The notes under the pieces are model-generated. The model had not been told where the DNA came from. It saw nothing but the letters and a program-made list of their open reading frames with translations, and searched no databases. From NCBI GenBank assembly GCA_036877525.1, contig JAZGTH010000002.1, positions 3,270,001-3,334,000 on the forward strand: a stretch of DNA of 64,000 nucleotides, read 5' to 3'. Within the stretch, counting starts at the first letter, position 1, and every line of letters starts with the position of its first letter. This DNA is from Chromobotia macracanthus. Its lineage: Eukaryota > Chordata > Actinopteri > Cypriniformes > Botiidae. This document shows positions 1-11,260 of the stretch, piece after piece. Made by a program: the position numbers and the translations under genes.

Positions 1-2500
1 GGTCAACTGTAGCAAGGTGGCTGCTCTGCGTTGCAATGGGGCTGTGTGGTTTGGGATTTGCCGGTTAGAACTGGCAACAAACCAGAAATCCTTTGATATG
101 TTCTGCCTCATCTTGCTGCATGCTGGGTCAGTACACCACTTATTTTAGTTTGTTTTTTAGTGGTTTTGGCTTTGGTATGTTGTGGGCATACATCAGCCTG
201 AGCCCCCTCTGGCACTGGGGAGCCACAAGCTTGCTCTGGAGGATGTTATCTTGCAGGTGCAGCATATGCTCGAGGTCACTGTGATAGGGCAGGTGGTGGG
301 GTATGACAGGTGGTTTAACATTGCATTGTTTGCAGCTTCTTTGAGTGGATGTAATATGGGCACTGTTTTGGCGGAGTTTATTGTTTGTTGGTTGGCTCTG
401 CCATGCTTGGGGTGGTGGGTGGGTCATTGGTGACCATGAGTCACTCTGAACTGCATTAGCTGTGGGGTATTAAACAGTCTGGTTCTTAGGGCTGTTTGCA
501 TGAGCCTTTTCACCTTATTGATGCAGATGAACATGTTGTGTTCCTTGGACCAGGTGTTGATGCTCATCTGGCTTGAGGTTTGCTTGAGGAGTCTTGAGCT
601 TAATTAGTTTTTAGCCAGAGAGTTGGCCTGAATTTGATCTGTGCAGGTCAGGAATTCTCTCATGAAGTTCTTGTAAGCCAATGTAATTTGAAGGGTAATC
701 AGAAAGATTGTCATTTGTACTTGTGATGACTGATGGGCCAACTTGAAGTGTTTTAGTGGGAAGGGTTTGTTGTTTATCCACAGAACACCTGCTCTGGGCA
801 TACTGGTGCATCCTTGAAGGGTCTTTGCTTACGTGGCTTTGCCAGAATTGGTTTTGGTGGGTGGATGTGTTGGCTGTTGAGGGACATCATAGGTTGGTGG
901 AAGGTTTCTTTGACCACCTTTGTGTTATGTTGTTATTGAAGAATCGCTAGATGGCTTATGCAGTGCAGAGCAAGGCTGTCTCATCATAAGTAATTCAGCT
1001 CTGGTGGGAGCAGTGTTCAGCTGGCATAAGTTACCTACCTTTTGTTACACACAGTTGACTTTGGCTCTGCATCATTGCCTTTTGTGATAAGCAAGGCACT
1101 GACATTTGCTAGCTTGTGTGGGGCATGGCCCATCTCCTTAAGGTGCTCCTTTATGGTCATTTTCTTCCTAAGAGAATTGTCTAAAGTCTTGGTAAATGTT
1201 CCTGTAGTTGTACAGGATGCATGCGGCACAGGATGGCATCACCATTAGGGGGTGTGGCTTCCAGAGTGAGACCAAGCTCTATGTATTCCATTGAAGGTGT
1301 GTGGTTGGGAGTTTGACCACACTGCTTGTTAAGCTGGACAGCGACCCCTTTGGTGTATGCAGGAACTACAGTTTCTAGTTTATTTATCAAGATGTAACCA
1401 CTGGTATGGTCTTGCTTTGATAAGAGGTTCACATACTTGACAGCCCCCTACAAGAACCAGAAGGTAGCAGGTTCAGCATTGGTCATTCCACTTCAAATTC
1501 AGAGCGCAAATTCCCTGGACAGTTACCATGGTTGACAAGCAGTCCAACAGGAACTGTGTGCAGTAAAGGGAACATTTGGTGTGTCATTGGTTGTCCCCCA
1601 TAGCTCCAGTGTGGTGTCTGTTAACATCATGTCATTCAGGTGTATGCCTTTCATGATTTGAGGGCAGGAGGAGTCTAGGTGTTTGGCTGTGATATCTGTT
1701 GAATCTCTGCTGAAGGGTCTGGCACTTTAGTGCTGTTGTGCGCCCTCCTGAGTCAGTTCGGGTTACTGTGCAGAGACAGGAAGGATTTTTACCAGTCTTT
1801 ATGAAGGCAGCCCTGTGCTTTCAGTGGCCTTATAGGCTGAGTTTCACAGATGTCAGGTGGTCGTTGTGCAAGAAAAGGCCATTGTGTTTAGGTGGTGGCT
1901 CACAATAAGATGCAGATTTCTGAGAAAGAGTTTGGCATTTAAGTCTCCCTCCTTTTCAGCTTCTCCTGTTTTTTGATGCAGACTCAAGGCTGGCTGTAGC
2001 AGCTATGTTGGAACCTCGGGTAATCCTCCTTGACAGTTTCTGACTGCTGGTCCAAGAATCTGCCCACCTCATGGCTGGAGGTGATCCTGAGCAGGTGCAG
2101 GCTGTCTTGTGTGGTTACGTTGGGCAATGTTCATACATAAAAGTCAATCTGTTAGTATGTATGTTGTTGCCTGCTACAGGATTTGTGGTAAAAGTTGTTG
2201 TGTTTTTAGCTTGTCGGGTTCTGTGGGGCCACACAATGTGTCTGCAGCAGCTCTCTCCGCCCCCACCCTTTGGTGGTTGCTGGCTGGTGAGGTGTGAACA
2301 GTGGCAATCTCAATCTTGTGAGAGAGCAAGAGAGAGCCCACCTCCCGCTGCTCATCCAGATCAACCTGTGAGCCATCTTAATGGGGGGCTCTGCCCTCAA
2401 AAGAAAGTGAGGGAAACACAGAGCACAAAAGCAAGGGCAGCATGTTTTTCCACAAAGCACTCAAAACAAAACTCAAAAGAGTCTATTCAGGGAGAGAATT
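1..2500 (-). other. Unassigned region with decayed coding-like fragments on the minus strand
   Basis: No intact gene. Several short minus-strand frames (about 140-427, 604-801, 1035-1229, 1181-1432) line up head to tail with plausible protein-like composition but are broken by stops and frame changes. This looks like one old open frame running from about 1700 down to 140. I do not recognise the protein; a retroelement-derived protein is one possibility, based only on the repeat-rich setting. Between 2240 and 2500 the plus strand is GC-richer with purine-rich stretches. Nothing supports calling a functional CDS. Confidence 0.3.
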
Positions 2501-4620
2501 AGAGGGAGGCCTTTTTCTTTTCTTACAAACAGCCCGCACAGACAGCAGCACACACACACACAAAACAGTCTCTGAAGTCAAAGAAACCCTTTGTTGAAGT
2601 CAAAGAAGACACATTTCTTCATGTCAATTTATAGTCTCTGTGAATGCACATTCTGATGACATCACTGCCAGAGGTTATTTAAGCTGAGTTCTCAGTGTGT
2701 TTGACAGACATGCTTCACAACCAGTTGAACAAATAACATTTTCATTAGATTTATAAAACAAAGCATCAAGCGTAGCTTTTGATAGGGAATACAAAAGTTT
2801 CAGAGTCTATATCATACTATGGATGGCTATGGATACATGCACAGTAATTGTGTGGGAAGTTCTGGTTACAGAATGCTTCCCTGAGGCTTTTGCTTAGCCA
2901 CCTTATATACACAGGTAAGAGATTCAATTCAGTTTAATTCTATGGCCAATTCAGAATTTGGTCTGGTAAGGTTAAGTTTATTGGCAGAGAATGGTTGTGA
3001 AGCATTATAAGAACAGATAACATAACCAGATGTTTCATGGCATCAGATGTGATTGGTAAATAACATCACATTTCATTTCAAGGTCATTTATCCCATAAAG
3101 TTATCCCTCCCTGTTAAACCTTGTTTCTCATTTTCTCCATTTATACATCACTGGAGTTTTGGCTCCTTACTAAGAAACTGCTGACATTAGCCTAGAATAA
3201 TGTTTTGTACATTTTGTTAATTATCATTGTTTTAATATTTTTCTTTTTTCTTTCATTTTTCATTTTCTTAACCAATATCACTGCTTTATTTCACTGTTAA
3301 ATATTTCTTGATATTTTTCATTTGTAGAGTTGCTTTGTAACAATGTGGCATTATAAAAATAAATACCCTTGAATTGAATTGAATATGAAAACACATTGAC
3401 CTGTGTTGTAATTTACTTTATCCAATTATGACTTTTTAAATAGTTAATACTTACTCAAAACGAGCTTGTCTTTAAATGTTGCACATTTCTTGTGACAATA
3501 TGATCACAAAGGGAGTTAAATTTGGTCTCAAATTTTGACCCTTAACTGAGTAACAGGATAAACATTTGTATTATGTTACTCCAAGGAAGATTTTATCTTT
3601 TGTTGGGCAAACAAAGAGATTTTAGATTTGCTGAGCAAGAGAATCTCTTTCTCATCCACACTGCTACTCTCAAGTCCCTGATAATGTAGTTTCATCTAAT
3701 TCTAAAGCCCCAGTGGATTTCTGCATTCTCCGGTCTAACAGTGGGTAATCCGACCCATTCTATAAATGTGCCTTTTTAGGGTGCGTCCTAGCTTTCCCTT
3801 AACATTTTCTACAAGGCAAATAAGAATTCACTTACCACAACAGTTGGAGAGAGAAGGGGAAAAACCCAAACCTCTTGCTCGGGGCATATCTGAATGAGAT
3901 TGCATCGGTCACCAAGTGGCCCAACGACTACCCACTGGCATGGGTGAAGTTTTGAATGTTCTGTCTTATCTTAGCACTTCTGTAAAAGTTGTCCCAATTT
4001 ATTACAATTTTGTTTAATTGACTTTGTGGCTAGTTTCAATCTGACTCCAATTTTATATGAAATTTAGGCTGGTGGTTCCAAATTATCTGTTGATCATAAT
4101 TAAGGGTTTGATTATTAGTGAATTCTCATACTCTTAGTTACTTATTCATTAGACCCAATCTCGCAAAGAGTCTCGCACTGGCTGGGATACATGGATCTCA
4201 CAGTCACAAAACTATCAGTCTGATCTTAGTCAGAGTTTGCTGGGTAAATGAATATTTAATCTGGCCGCCCTTGCTCTGATCTAACAATACTTATCTTAGC
4301 CATTATCATGCAACTTGCTAAGACAGATGATACACAGAAATCTGGAAATCTTCATTAATGCTCCCCATGTTCCATTCAACTACAAGATTTCAGTTTGATC
4401 TTATCCTGACATACTTATTTTGTGGTAACATTGTGGAAACATATATTACTCCTCCAGTACATGCAGGCTGGAGATAGACCGGCAAGCAACTAATGTGCTT
4501 AAGACTCTACAATAATCTGTAAATCCTCTTCAGACATCTCACCTGTGTAAAATGTACAGAGCCTTTATCATACATAACCAGGTCTTTTAAAGTGTCAATG
4601 GTAGCTTTAGCAAAGACTCC
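2501..4620. repeat. Non-genic stretch; LINE-type 3' tail at about 3300-3390
   Basis: No gene seen. At about 3325-3390 the sequence runs through a TTGCTTTGTAACAATG-like stretch and AATAAATACCC into GAATTGAATTGAAT. That is the usual look of the 3' end of a fish LINE or LINE-mobilised SINE, where short tandem repeats terminate the element. The rest, including a moderately GC-richer piece at 3700-3960, I could not assign. Confidence 0.4.
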
Positions 4621-4624
4621 AAAC

Positions 4625-4790
4625 TTTGTCAGAGATAATAGAGGTTGTGGGTTCACGCGCAAGAGGTCGTGGGTTCGATTCCCAGGGAGTACATGTACTA
4701 AGAAAAATGTTTAACTTGAATGCACTGTAAGTCGCTTTGGATAAAAGCGTCTGCCAAATGCAAAAATGTAAATGTAAATGTAAATAATAG
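4625..4790 (+). repeat. tRNA-derived SINE with LINE-type tail
   Basis: A pol III B-box-like GGTTCGATTCC lies at 4672-4682, preceded by a near copy of the same stretch (GTTGTGGGTTCACGCG), so the tRNA-like region is partly duplicated. The 3' part contains GTCGCTTTGGATAAAAGCGT and ends in tandem AAATGTAAATGTAAATG. The same tail motif recurs at 19093-19125 (minus), 41455-41512 (end of a LINE) and about 42320, so SINE and LINE share a 3' end, as expected for a SINE mobilised by that LINE. Confidence 0.75.
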
Positions 4791-5590
4791 CTGTTAAGGG
4801 ACAGGGCAGAACAGTCAACACATTTGTGTCAAGTATTCATATAAAAACGTTCATATTTGATATGGTCAGAACAGCAAACAATAAATCACTAAAAAATAAA
4901 ACTGCACCAGCAATGCTAAAATAATGGGATTTAAATTTATGAGAACATGCTGCTAATAAAATATATATGCTAAATATACTGCTGTCCTGCTTTAAGTCTC
5001 TGTCCCATCTTGGTGGCCTGGGTCCTAAAGTAATAAAGCAGGCTATCTTAGCATGTCAGTTCTCTCAAATTTACACAAAGTATATGGACACTTAGGACGT
5101 ACAACTTAAACCTTTAATCAGATATAAAATGCCACACATGGCACTTCTAAACAATAACATGAACTATTTCTTAGAACTATTGCTATTACTTGTGATTAAT
5201 ATTATACAATATATTAATTATTTGTAATATTAATAATATATTAATGTCAAGGGGATTTTAATGGACATTTGTTTGACATTTGTTTTCCTTAAGTTTACAT
5301 GTGTCCTAGCAGACTAACTACCCATAGGTGCACACAAGCTATTAAGGGATATGCAAGACTGGTGTGCCAATGACGTGAATGATTTTAATTCATTATCAGA
5401 GAAAAGTTCAATGCTGAGGTCAACCCTTTAAGACCTTAATCAAGAGACCCCAACATTCCAACAAAGGGAAAGCCAAGGTATCAATACACTGTGCCCCAAA
5501 ATTGGAACCATTTGCTTTGAGTTTTTATCACTGAAGTGGTCTGCTGGTCATTATCATCTTAATAACTTGATAAGTTGCTAGATATGCAGT
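4791..5590. other. AT-rich intergenic DNA upstream of rho
   Basis: No coding or repeat feature I can support. It contains a very AT-rich stretch around 5190-5260 and leads into the rho promoter. Distal rod enhancer elements could lie here, but I see no clear motif cluster. Confidence 0.5.
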
Positions 5591-5603
5591 ACAGTGATGG
5601 CTT

Positions 5604-5687
5604 GGATTATTTTATTAGCAGTGGCCTAAATATACTAATGCTGACAGCCTGGAAATATTGGTTAATCCCATGTGAGTCTCTATAAAA
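5604..5687 (+). promoter_or_regulatory. rho: Rod photoreceptor promoter of rho (CRX, NRL-like sites and TATA box)
   Basis: In order: GGATTA at 5604-5609 (CRX/OTX core), TGCTGAC at 5639-5645 (half of a MAF/NRL response element), TTAATCC at 5662-5668 (CRX core on the other strand, resembling the BAT-1/Ret-type sites of rod promoters) and TATAAAA at 5681-5687. The start codon is 110 bp past the TATA box, so transcription should start near 5710 with a short 5' UTR. Motif identity is read from the sequence; factor binding is inferred from known rhodopsin promoters. Confidence 0.7.
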
Positions 5688-5796
5688 CTTGGGTGAACAC
5701 ACGCTCCATCAGTACAGTCCTGTCTTGTTACTCCGTCCTGACAAGCCAACCAAACACTTCCACCGAAGGGGCTGACAACACCAAGCAAACGCAGCC

Positions 5797-6861
5797 ATGA
5801 ATGGTACAGAGGGGCCGGCATTCTACGTTCCTATGTCTAATGCCACCGGCGTTGTTAGGAGCCCGTATGAGTATCCCCAGTACTATCTGGTGGCTCCGTG
5901 GGCATATGCCTGCCTGGCCGCTTACATGTTCTTTCTCATTATTACTGGGTTCCCTATAAATTTTCTCACGCTGTATGTAACCATTGAGCACAAGAAGTTA
6001 CGTACACCTCTCAACTACATTCTCCTGAACCTTGCCATTGCTGACCTCTTCATGGTTTTCGGCGGTTTCACCACAACAATGTATACCTCGTTGCATGGCT
6101 ACTTTGTTTTTGGACGCCTCGGCTGCAACCTCGAAGGATTCTTTGCTACTCTGGGCGGTGAAATGGGACTCTGGTCCCTGGTTGTGTTGGCCATAGAGAG
6201 GTGGATAGTCGTCTGCAAACCCATAAGTAACTTTCGCTTTGGGGAGAATCATGCCATCATGGGTGTTGCCTTCACCTGGATCATGGCCTGTTCCTGCGCC
6301 GTGCCTCCCCTTCTCGGCTGGTCCCGTTACATCCCTGAGGGAATGCAATGCTCATGTGGAGTTGACTACTACACTCGTGCCCCTGGCGTTAACAATGAGT
6401 CATTTGTAGTCTACATGTTTATCGTCCACTTCACCATTCCACTTATAGTTATTTTCTTCTGCTATGGTCGACTTGTCTGTACTGTAAAAGAGGCTGCTGC
6501 CCAGCAGCAGGAGTCTGAGACCACTCAGAGGGCAGAGCGTGAGGTCACCCGCATGGTTGTAATCATGGTCATTGCCTTCTTGATTTGTTGGCTTCCCTAT
6601 GCCGGTGTGGCCTGGTATATCTTTACCCACCAGGGAAGTGAATTTGGACCTGTCTTCATGACACTGCCAGCCTTTTTTGCCAAAACTGCTGCTGTCTACA
6701 ACCCCTGCATCTACATCTGCTTGAACAAACAGTTTCGTCACTGCATGATTACAACTCTGTGTTGCGGCAAGAACCCCTTTGAGGAGGAAGAAGGCACATC
6801 CACTACTGCATCCAAGACCGAGGCATCATCTGTGTCTTCCAGTTCTGTGTCCCCTGCGTAA
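5797..6861 (+). CDS. rho: Rhodopsin (rod opsin, intronless teleost RH1)
   Basis: A single open frame of 354 residues, the usual length, with no intron, as in teleost visual rhodopsin. It encodes the rod seven-helix GPCR that binds 11-cis-retinal and activates transducin in outer-segment discs. Visible hallmarks (bovine numbering applies directly): N-glycosylation sites N2 and N15; D83; counterion E113; E122; disulfide C110-C187; ERW at 134-136 (D/ERY motif); E181; W265 in CWLPY; Schiff-base K296; NPxxY at 302-306; palmitoylation cysteines C322/C323; a serine/threonine-rich tail for rhodopsin kinase; and the outer-segment targeting end VSPA (VxPx). Tuning sites D83, E122, F261 and A292 are the standard green-sensitive rod set, so maximum absorption near 500 nm is expected. 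The ATG sits in GCAGCCATGA and matches the family start MNGTEGP. The frame is intact, with codon use enriched for C/G third positions relative to its AT-rich surroundings. Exo-rhodopsin is unlikely because that gene keeps introns. Confidence 0.98.
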   Translation: MNGTEGPAFYVPMSNATGVVRSPYEYPQYYLVAPWAYACLAAYMFFLIITGFPINFLTLYVTIEHKKLRTPLNYILLNLAIADLFMVFGGFTTTMYTSLHGYFVFGRLGCNLEGFFATLGGEMGLWSLVVLAIERWIVVCKPISNFRFGENHAIMGVAFTWIMACSCAVPPLLGWSRYIPEGMQCSCGVDYYTRAPGVNNESFVVYMFIVHFTIPLIVIFFCYGRLVCTVKEAAAQQQESETTQRAEREVTRMVVIMVIAFLICWLPYAGVAWYIFTHQGSEFGPVFMTLPAFFAKTAAVYNPCIYICLNKQFRHCMITTLCCGKNPFEEEEGTSTTASKTEASSVSSSSVSPA

Positions 6862-7240
6862 ACATGTACACAACACACTTTAGCAGCAACATACACTGGG
6901 CTTCAGCAACCAACACCACAAAAATTTCAGCCCAAGAAAACAAGGAGCTACCACTTGCAGAAATAATGTCTCTCATTGTTCTTATTATTTTTTATTTTTA
7001 CAAAACCCAGTTGGTTCAGCCTAAAGACAGATCAAAGAGGATAGATCATGTCCCAGTTTCTGGACATCCAGTGAGTCCAGCATAATGGTGCATAAGAATA
7101 TTTTTGCTTTTCTTTTAAAAATGCAGCAAAAGGAAAAATATCCCAACTCATTTACTGTTGGACTCTTTCCTGTATTGGCTTTGTTGTGATTGTAGAGGCA
7201 TGTATTCAAGGCAACATTACAATAAAAAGCACTTTGCAAA
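6862..7240 (+). other. rho: rho 3' UTR with poly(A) signal
   Basis: Directly after the rho stop. A canonical AATAAA lies at 7221-7226 about 360 bp past the stop, so the mRNA should end near 7240. A short open frame at 6864-7085 inside this stretch has no protein-like features and is treated as UTR. Confidence 0.65.
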
Positions 7241-7759
7241 TGAAACCACTCTGTTTTAATTGACTTGTTACTATTAGTGAAACTAGTATTTTAATTTAAA
7301 TGAACAATATTAAGAGGGGTCAATGACATTCAATTTTCTTGATCTTTTGACATATAAAAGGTCTTGGTATCATTAATAGATCCTGCAAGCTTCATATCTT
7401 AAAACGATCCTCCCCACCAATAACAAAAGCATTTATGTAATCATGCTCTGAAAAAACAATGAAAAATGTCTGGATTTGTCACATCGTTTTTTTGTGAATT
7501 AATTTTAATATGAGCTGCCCCTAAACAAGATAACAACACCTACTTTTACATCATCACATCATTGGCTCTGTCTACAGTCTTTTATTCGCAGTGAAGTGAA
7601 ATCAGTCCTTGCTTGACAAAACAATATCAGAGCAACATCTTTGCTTGGGATGAATCCACTACAACCTCGGTCAACAGGTTGTTGTAATTTGTTACATGTA
7701 ATTTGTTGCTTATATTTAGTACTGAATATATTATAATAAACTAATCAGATACAGTTAGC

Positions 7760-9290
7760 TTTAAATTGTGATCCACAAGAGACATTGTGCAGATCCCCCA
7801 CAGCAGGGAAATTTTGTGACTGTAAGACGGCATAGCCACAGGACAACAGGACAGGACTCTGATTACAGTTTCAAACAGGTTCTCCCCACTCGGTGATGCA
7901 CCCACTGAGACACCTGTTGAAAGTGCCCTAGCTATCAGAGATTCTGTTGTATGGAATGCGTAAAACAAAGGCACCAGTCACTATAGTCAAATGTTTACCA
8001 AGAGCCAGAGTCCCCAACATCAAAACAAATTTGAATGTGCTGGCTAAATGTAAACAAAATTTAGTAAGATTATTATGCACAAATGTTGTTAGTCTCCATC
8101 AGTCTGATATCACTAAAGAGGTGTACGAACTTGCTAGTACAATGTCAGACACTGTAACATGCTGTAATATGTACATAGCACAGACAAACAATTAATAAGG
8201 CTTGGTTTGTTGGATATTAGATCTCTCTCTACCAAAGCACTTTTTGCTAATATCATCACAGATCATAACCTAGATGTGCTCTGTTTGACAGAAACGTGGC
8301 TGAAATTAGACAATTACATTACATTAAATGAGCCTATCCCCCAAAACTACTGTTAGAAGCATTAACCTCATCAAGGCAAACAGGGGTGGGGAAATGCTTG
8401 TTGCTGCACTTTATGGGAATATTTTTAAAGTTACCCAGAGATCTGATTTCAGATACAATTCTTGAAGTAATGGTGCTCAATATAACTTTATGTATTGTAA
8501 ACAATAAATCAAGTTTTTTATTTCTACTGGCTGCTGTATACAGGCCTTAGCATAACAGGTAACTGTGAAAACCTTGACATTGCAACAGAAAATGTTAACT
8601 TCACTTTTCTAACACCTTAGACATAGTTGCTTCCCGAAAAATGGAGCATAACTGGAAGCAAACAAACCTAGAGGTTTTTCCTACAGCATGGAAGGAGAGT
8701 GTGAAACAATAGTTGTAAACAGCTGTCAATATCATAGCAATGTTGAGTTTATGAATTTCTTTAATAACAAAATAGATACTGTCAGATAAAAAACTATACA
8801 AAATATATAAACATACAATTGCCTGCTACACAATCACATGAGACAGTGCATCATAGTTTGCCTAAGGAACAGTCATTCTTTACAATAGGTAAGGTTGAAC
8901 TGTCAAAAATAATTAAATCATCTAAATCAACAACATGTATGCTTGATCCTACACCTACCAGGTTGCTAAAAGAGATGCTCCCTGAAATAATTTATCCTCT
9001 ACATAGTATTATTAATTCATCATTGGTGTTGGGACATGTACCAAAACGTACAAGCTGTTATCAGACCTTCTATTTAAAAACACAGCTTGAATCCAGGGAA
9101 CTAGTACATTACAGACTCATCTCAAACTTACTCTTTATTTTACAAATACTTGAAAAAGTGGTGTCCTCACAAATATGTTCTTTCGTGGAAAGAAACAGTA
9201 CCTGCAAGGTTTTCCAGTTTAGACCATATTATAGTACAGAAACTGCTCTCAGCATAAAGCGGGAACAGCTTATATCTTGCATAATATAAC
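7760..9290 (+). mobile_element. LINE remnant (CR1/L2-like: esterase-like, endonuclease and RT pieces)
   Basis: Three blocks in LINE order. At about 7880-8195 is an SGNH/esterase-like ORF1 fragment (AIRDSVVWNA-type start, then a stretch like VTIVKCLPRARVPNIKTNL, typical of fish LINE ORF1). At about 8205-8350 is an endonuclease fragment reading LDVLCLTETWL. At 8819-9289 is an N-terminal reverse transcriptase fragment containing LDPTPTRLLKEMLPEI, HYRLISNLLFI and ILEKVVSSQICSF. Stops and frame changes separate the blocks and the catalytic YxDD region is missing, so it is dead. Assignment rests on remembered fish LINE proteins. Confidence 0.75.
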
Positions 9291-9969
9291 ACCTATGATC
9301 TATCATGTTAATTGACTAAATGTTGCATAGTCTCAAAAGTACATACTGTTACAGTAGGCAGTCTGAATACATTCTAATGCATGTCCATTTATTTAAATGG
9401 TCCAAATGTGTTGTAGTTATCATCAGTTCAGTCAACTCTATATTCATAAACTAATTACAATTACATTATACTAAAAACGTGTTAGGATACATTTGTGAAA
9501 TAGTTAATCGCCATCATTTTGGCTATTATAACATACATTCTGTTTTATATAATATTAAGTGCAAGGATGGGGGGGAGGCGGGGGTCTAGTCTCAGTGTCA
9601 CCTTGGATTATGGGTTTTATGAAGGATTAATAGATATGAATGCATATGCATTGTTTACCTTCTGTGCCATTTATTAATAGGAACACTAACAGGGAATGCT
9701 ATGCATTATAATTAGAAGGATTATGTTTTTGCATGAACATTTTGCCTAAATATTGATTAATTTACAAAATATGTTGCATCCCAGTTGAACAAAACACATG
9801 AAGTAATTACAGAAAATTAAGCCGTATTCAGCTGTAATCACACGGCCACATATGCCATCAAGTGACTGAGTATTTTATGTATAGAATTTCTTGATTCATA
9901 AAAAATTAACTCACTCTCCTTTTACCGTGTAAGTGCTGCCAGATGAGGATGGCTGGATGCTAGTTGCCT

Positions 9970-10008
9970 CTACACATGATGGATGTGTTACCCATCCATC
10001 ATGTGTAG
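9970..10008. repeat. Perfect 16-bp inverted repeat (hairpin)
   Basis: CTACACATGATGGATG (9970-9985) and its exact reverse complement (9993-10008), separated by 7 bases. It is isolated in non-coding DNA; it may be a trace of a small palindromic element. Confidence 0.8.
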
Positions 10009-10214
10009 TAAGCTAAATGTACTACATGTGCCAGCACTGTAGAATAATTACAAAGAGACCCTGACAAACTGGCTGCAGTCTTCGACACTATTTAATGCAT
10101 TAACAACATGAAAAATTTTATCTTTCCAAAGAACAATTGTTTATTTCTTTGTAAAACACGTTAATAAAGACAGTTACATTTCAATAGAGGCCTTTCAGAA
10201 GTTATTTGTCTTCA

Positions 10215-10362
10215 GTTCGGTGACACAATACATTCACCTTTTTCAGTTTTCAATCAAAAAAGCTTGTTTCCCCACATCACCATAATGTTCGGTGACACAA
10301 TACATTCACCTTTTTCAGTTTTCAATCAAAAAAGCTTGTTTCCCCACATCACCATAATGTTC
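10215..10362. repeat. Perfect tandem duplication, 72-bp unit x 2
   Basis: Positions 10215-10286 are repeated base for base at 10287-10358, followed by the first four bases of a third unit. No mismatch was seen, so the duplication is recent or an assembly artefact. No gene overlaps it. Confidence 0.9.
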
Positions 10363-10584
10363 ATGAAACAATCTCATTTTTAGACCTTCACATAATTGAA
10401 TATAGCATTTGCGCTATCCTCATGTTTACATGTACACCACTAAAACATCCAGGAAATCTTTTCATGTATATTTTCCCATATTTCACATTGCTCACATATT
10501 TGTCCTGCTTATATCTAATACATGACTCATTAATACTGAATATGTATTAATAAACAGTTTTTCTTAGTAGTAAAAGAAATTTAA

Positions 10585-11042
10585 ACATTGAAAGACTTTA
10601 TACCCTTTTTAAAACCATCAGTCATTTGTGGAGCCCTCAGATGTTCAGGAACGGCATTCCACGACAGAAAGGGCTTGGTCCCCAATGGTGCGGGTCTTAG
10701 TCCTAGGGGGGAGGAGACAATGAGTGTTTGTGGAGCAAAGGGAATATGCTGAGTTCTGTGGAGTGAGGAGGTCTTTAAGGCAGGTGGGGGCATTGCCATT
10801 AATGTACTGATGTGTGAGGAGAGAGACTTTATATTCAATCCGGGCGGAAATGGGAAGCCAGTGTAATGATTGAAGAATTGGTGTAATATGTTCATATTTA
10901 TGCACTCTCATTAGGATCCTAGTGGCACTGTTCTATATGTGCTGGAGTTTCTGGATGCTCTTGCTAGGGATCACGATAAGATGAACGTTGCAGTAGTAAA
11001 GTCTGGAGGAGACAAAGGTGTGGACGAGTTTCTCAGTATCAT
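10585..11042 (-). mobile_element. LINE 3' remnant (reverse transcriptase C-terminal part)
   Basis: Read on the minus strand from 11042 down: KLVHTFVSSRLYYCN, then ITPILQSLHWLPISARIEYK and, in another frame, NAVPEHLRAPQMTDGFKKG. These are the conserved C-terminal motifs of fish L2/CR1-type LINE reverse transcriptases (SRLDYCN; LHWLPVxxRIxYK; WNxLPxxLR). Frameshifts split it over at least three frames, so it is inactive. Its 5' side is abutted by a plus-strand SINE at 11043. Confidence 0.8.
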
Positions 11043-11260
11043 GTAGGCTTGTAAACAAAAGGTTGCTGGTTGGATTCCAGTGCTGGCAGGTAGCAACTGA
11101 AGTGCCCTTGATCAAGGCACCTTACCCCCAATTGCTCTCTGGGTGTAGTAGTACTGCCCACTGCTCTGGGTTTGTGTGTGTGTTCACTTCTCACCAACTG
11201 TGGGTTAAATGCAGGTCACATTTCAGGTATGGGTTACCTTATAAAAGCTGCTAGATGTCA
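11043..11260 (+). repeat. tRNA-derived SINE inserted next to the LINE remnant
   Basis: It starts with CTTGTAAACAAAAGGTTGCT and a B-box-like GGTTGGATTCC, followed by ATCAAGGCACCTTACCCCCA, CCACTGCTCTGGGTTTGTGT and a GGGTTAAATGCAG tail. The second half closely matches 60925-61165, so these are two copies of one family. Confidence 0.75.

Noticed and set aside
2071..2502. 143-residue plus-strand frame
   Set aside because: Low-complexity, cysteine/proline-rich translation with no domain, in a repeat-like region; no splice or promoter context.
4640..4700. tRNA gene suggested by GGTTCGATTCC
   Set aside because: No full cloverleaf; the B box belongs to a SINE with a LINE-type tail.
5998..6741. Minus-strand open frames of 113-116 residues inside rho
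   Set aside because: Shadows of the rhodopsin coding frame; no independent protein features.
6864..7085. Short frame just after the rho stop
   Set aside because: Lies in the 3' UTR before the AATAAA, with no domain or start context.
9560..9590. G-quadruplex regulatory element in the G-rich run
   Set aside because: A single short G-rich run without gene context; too weak to call.
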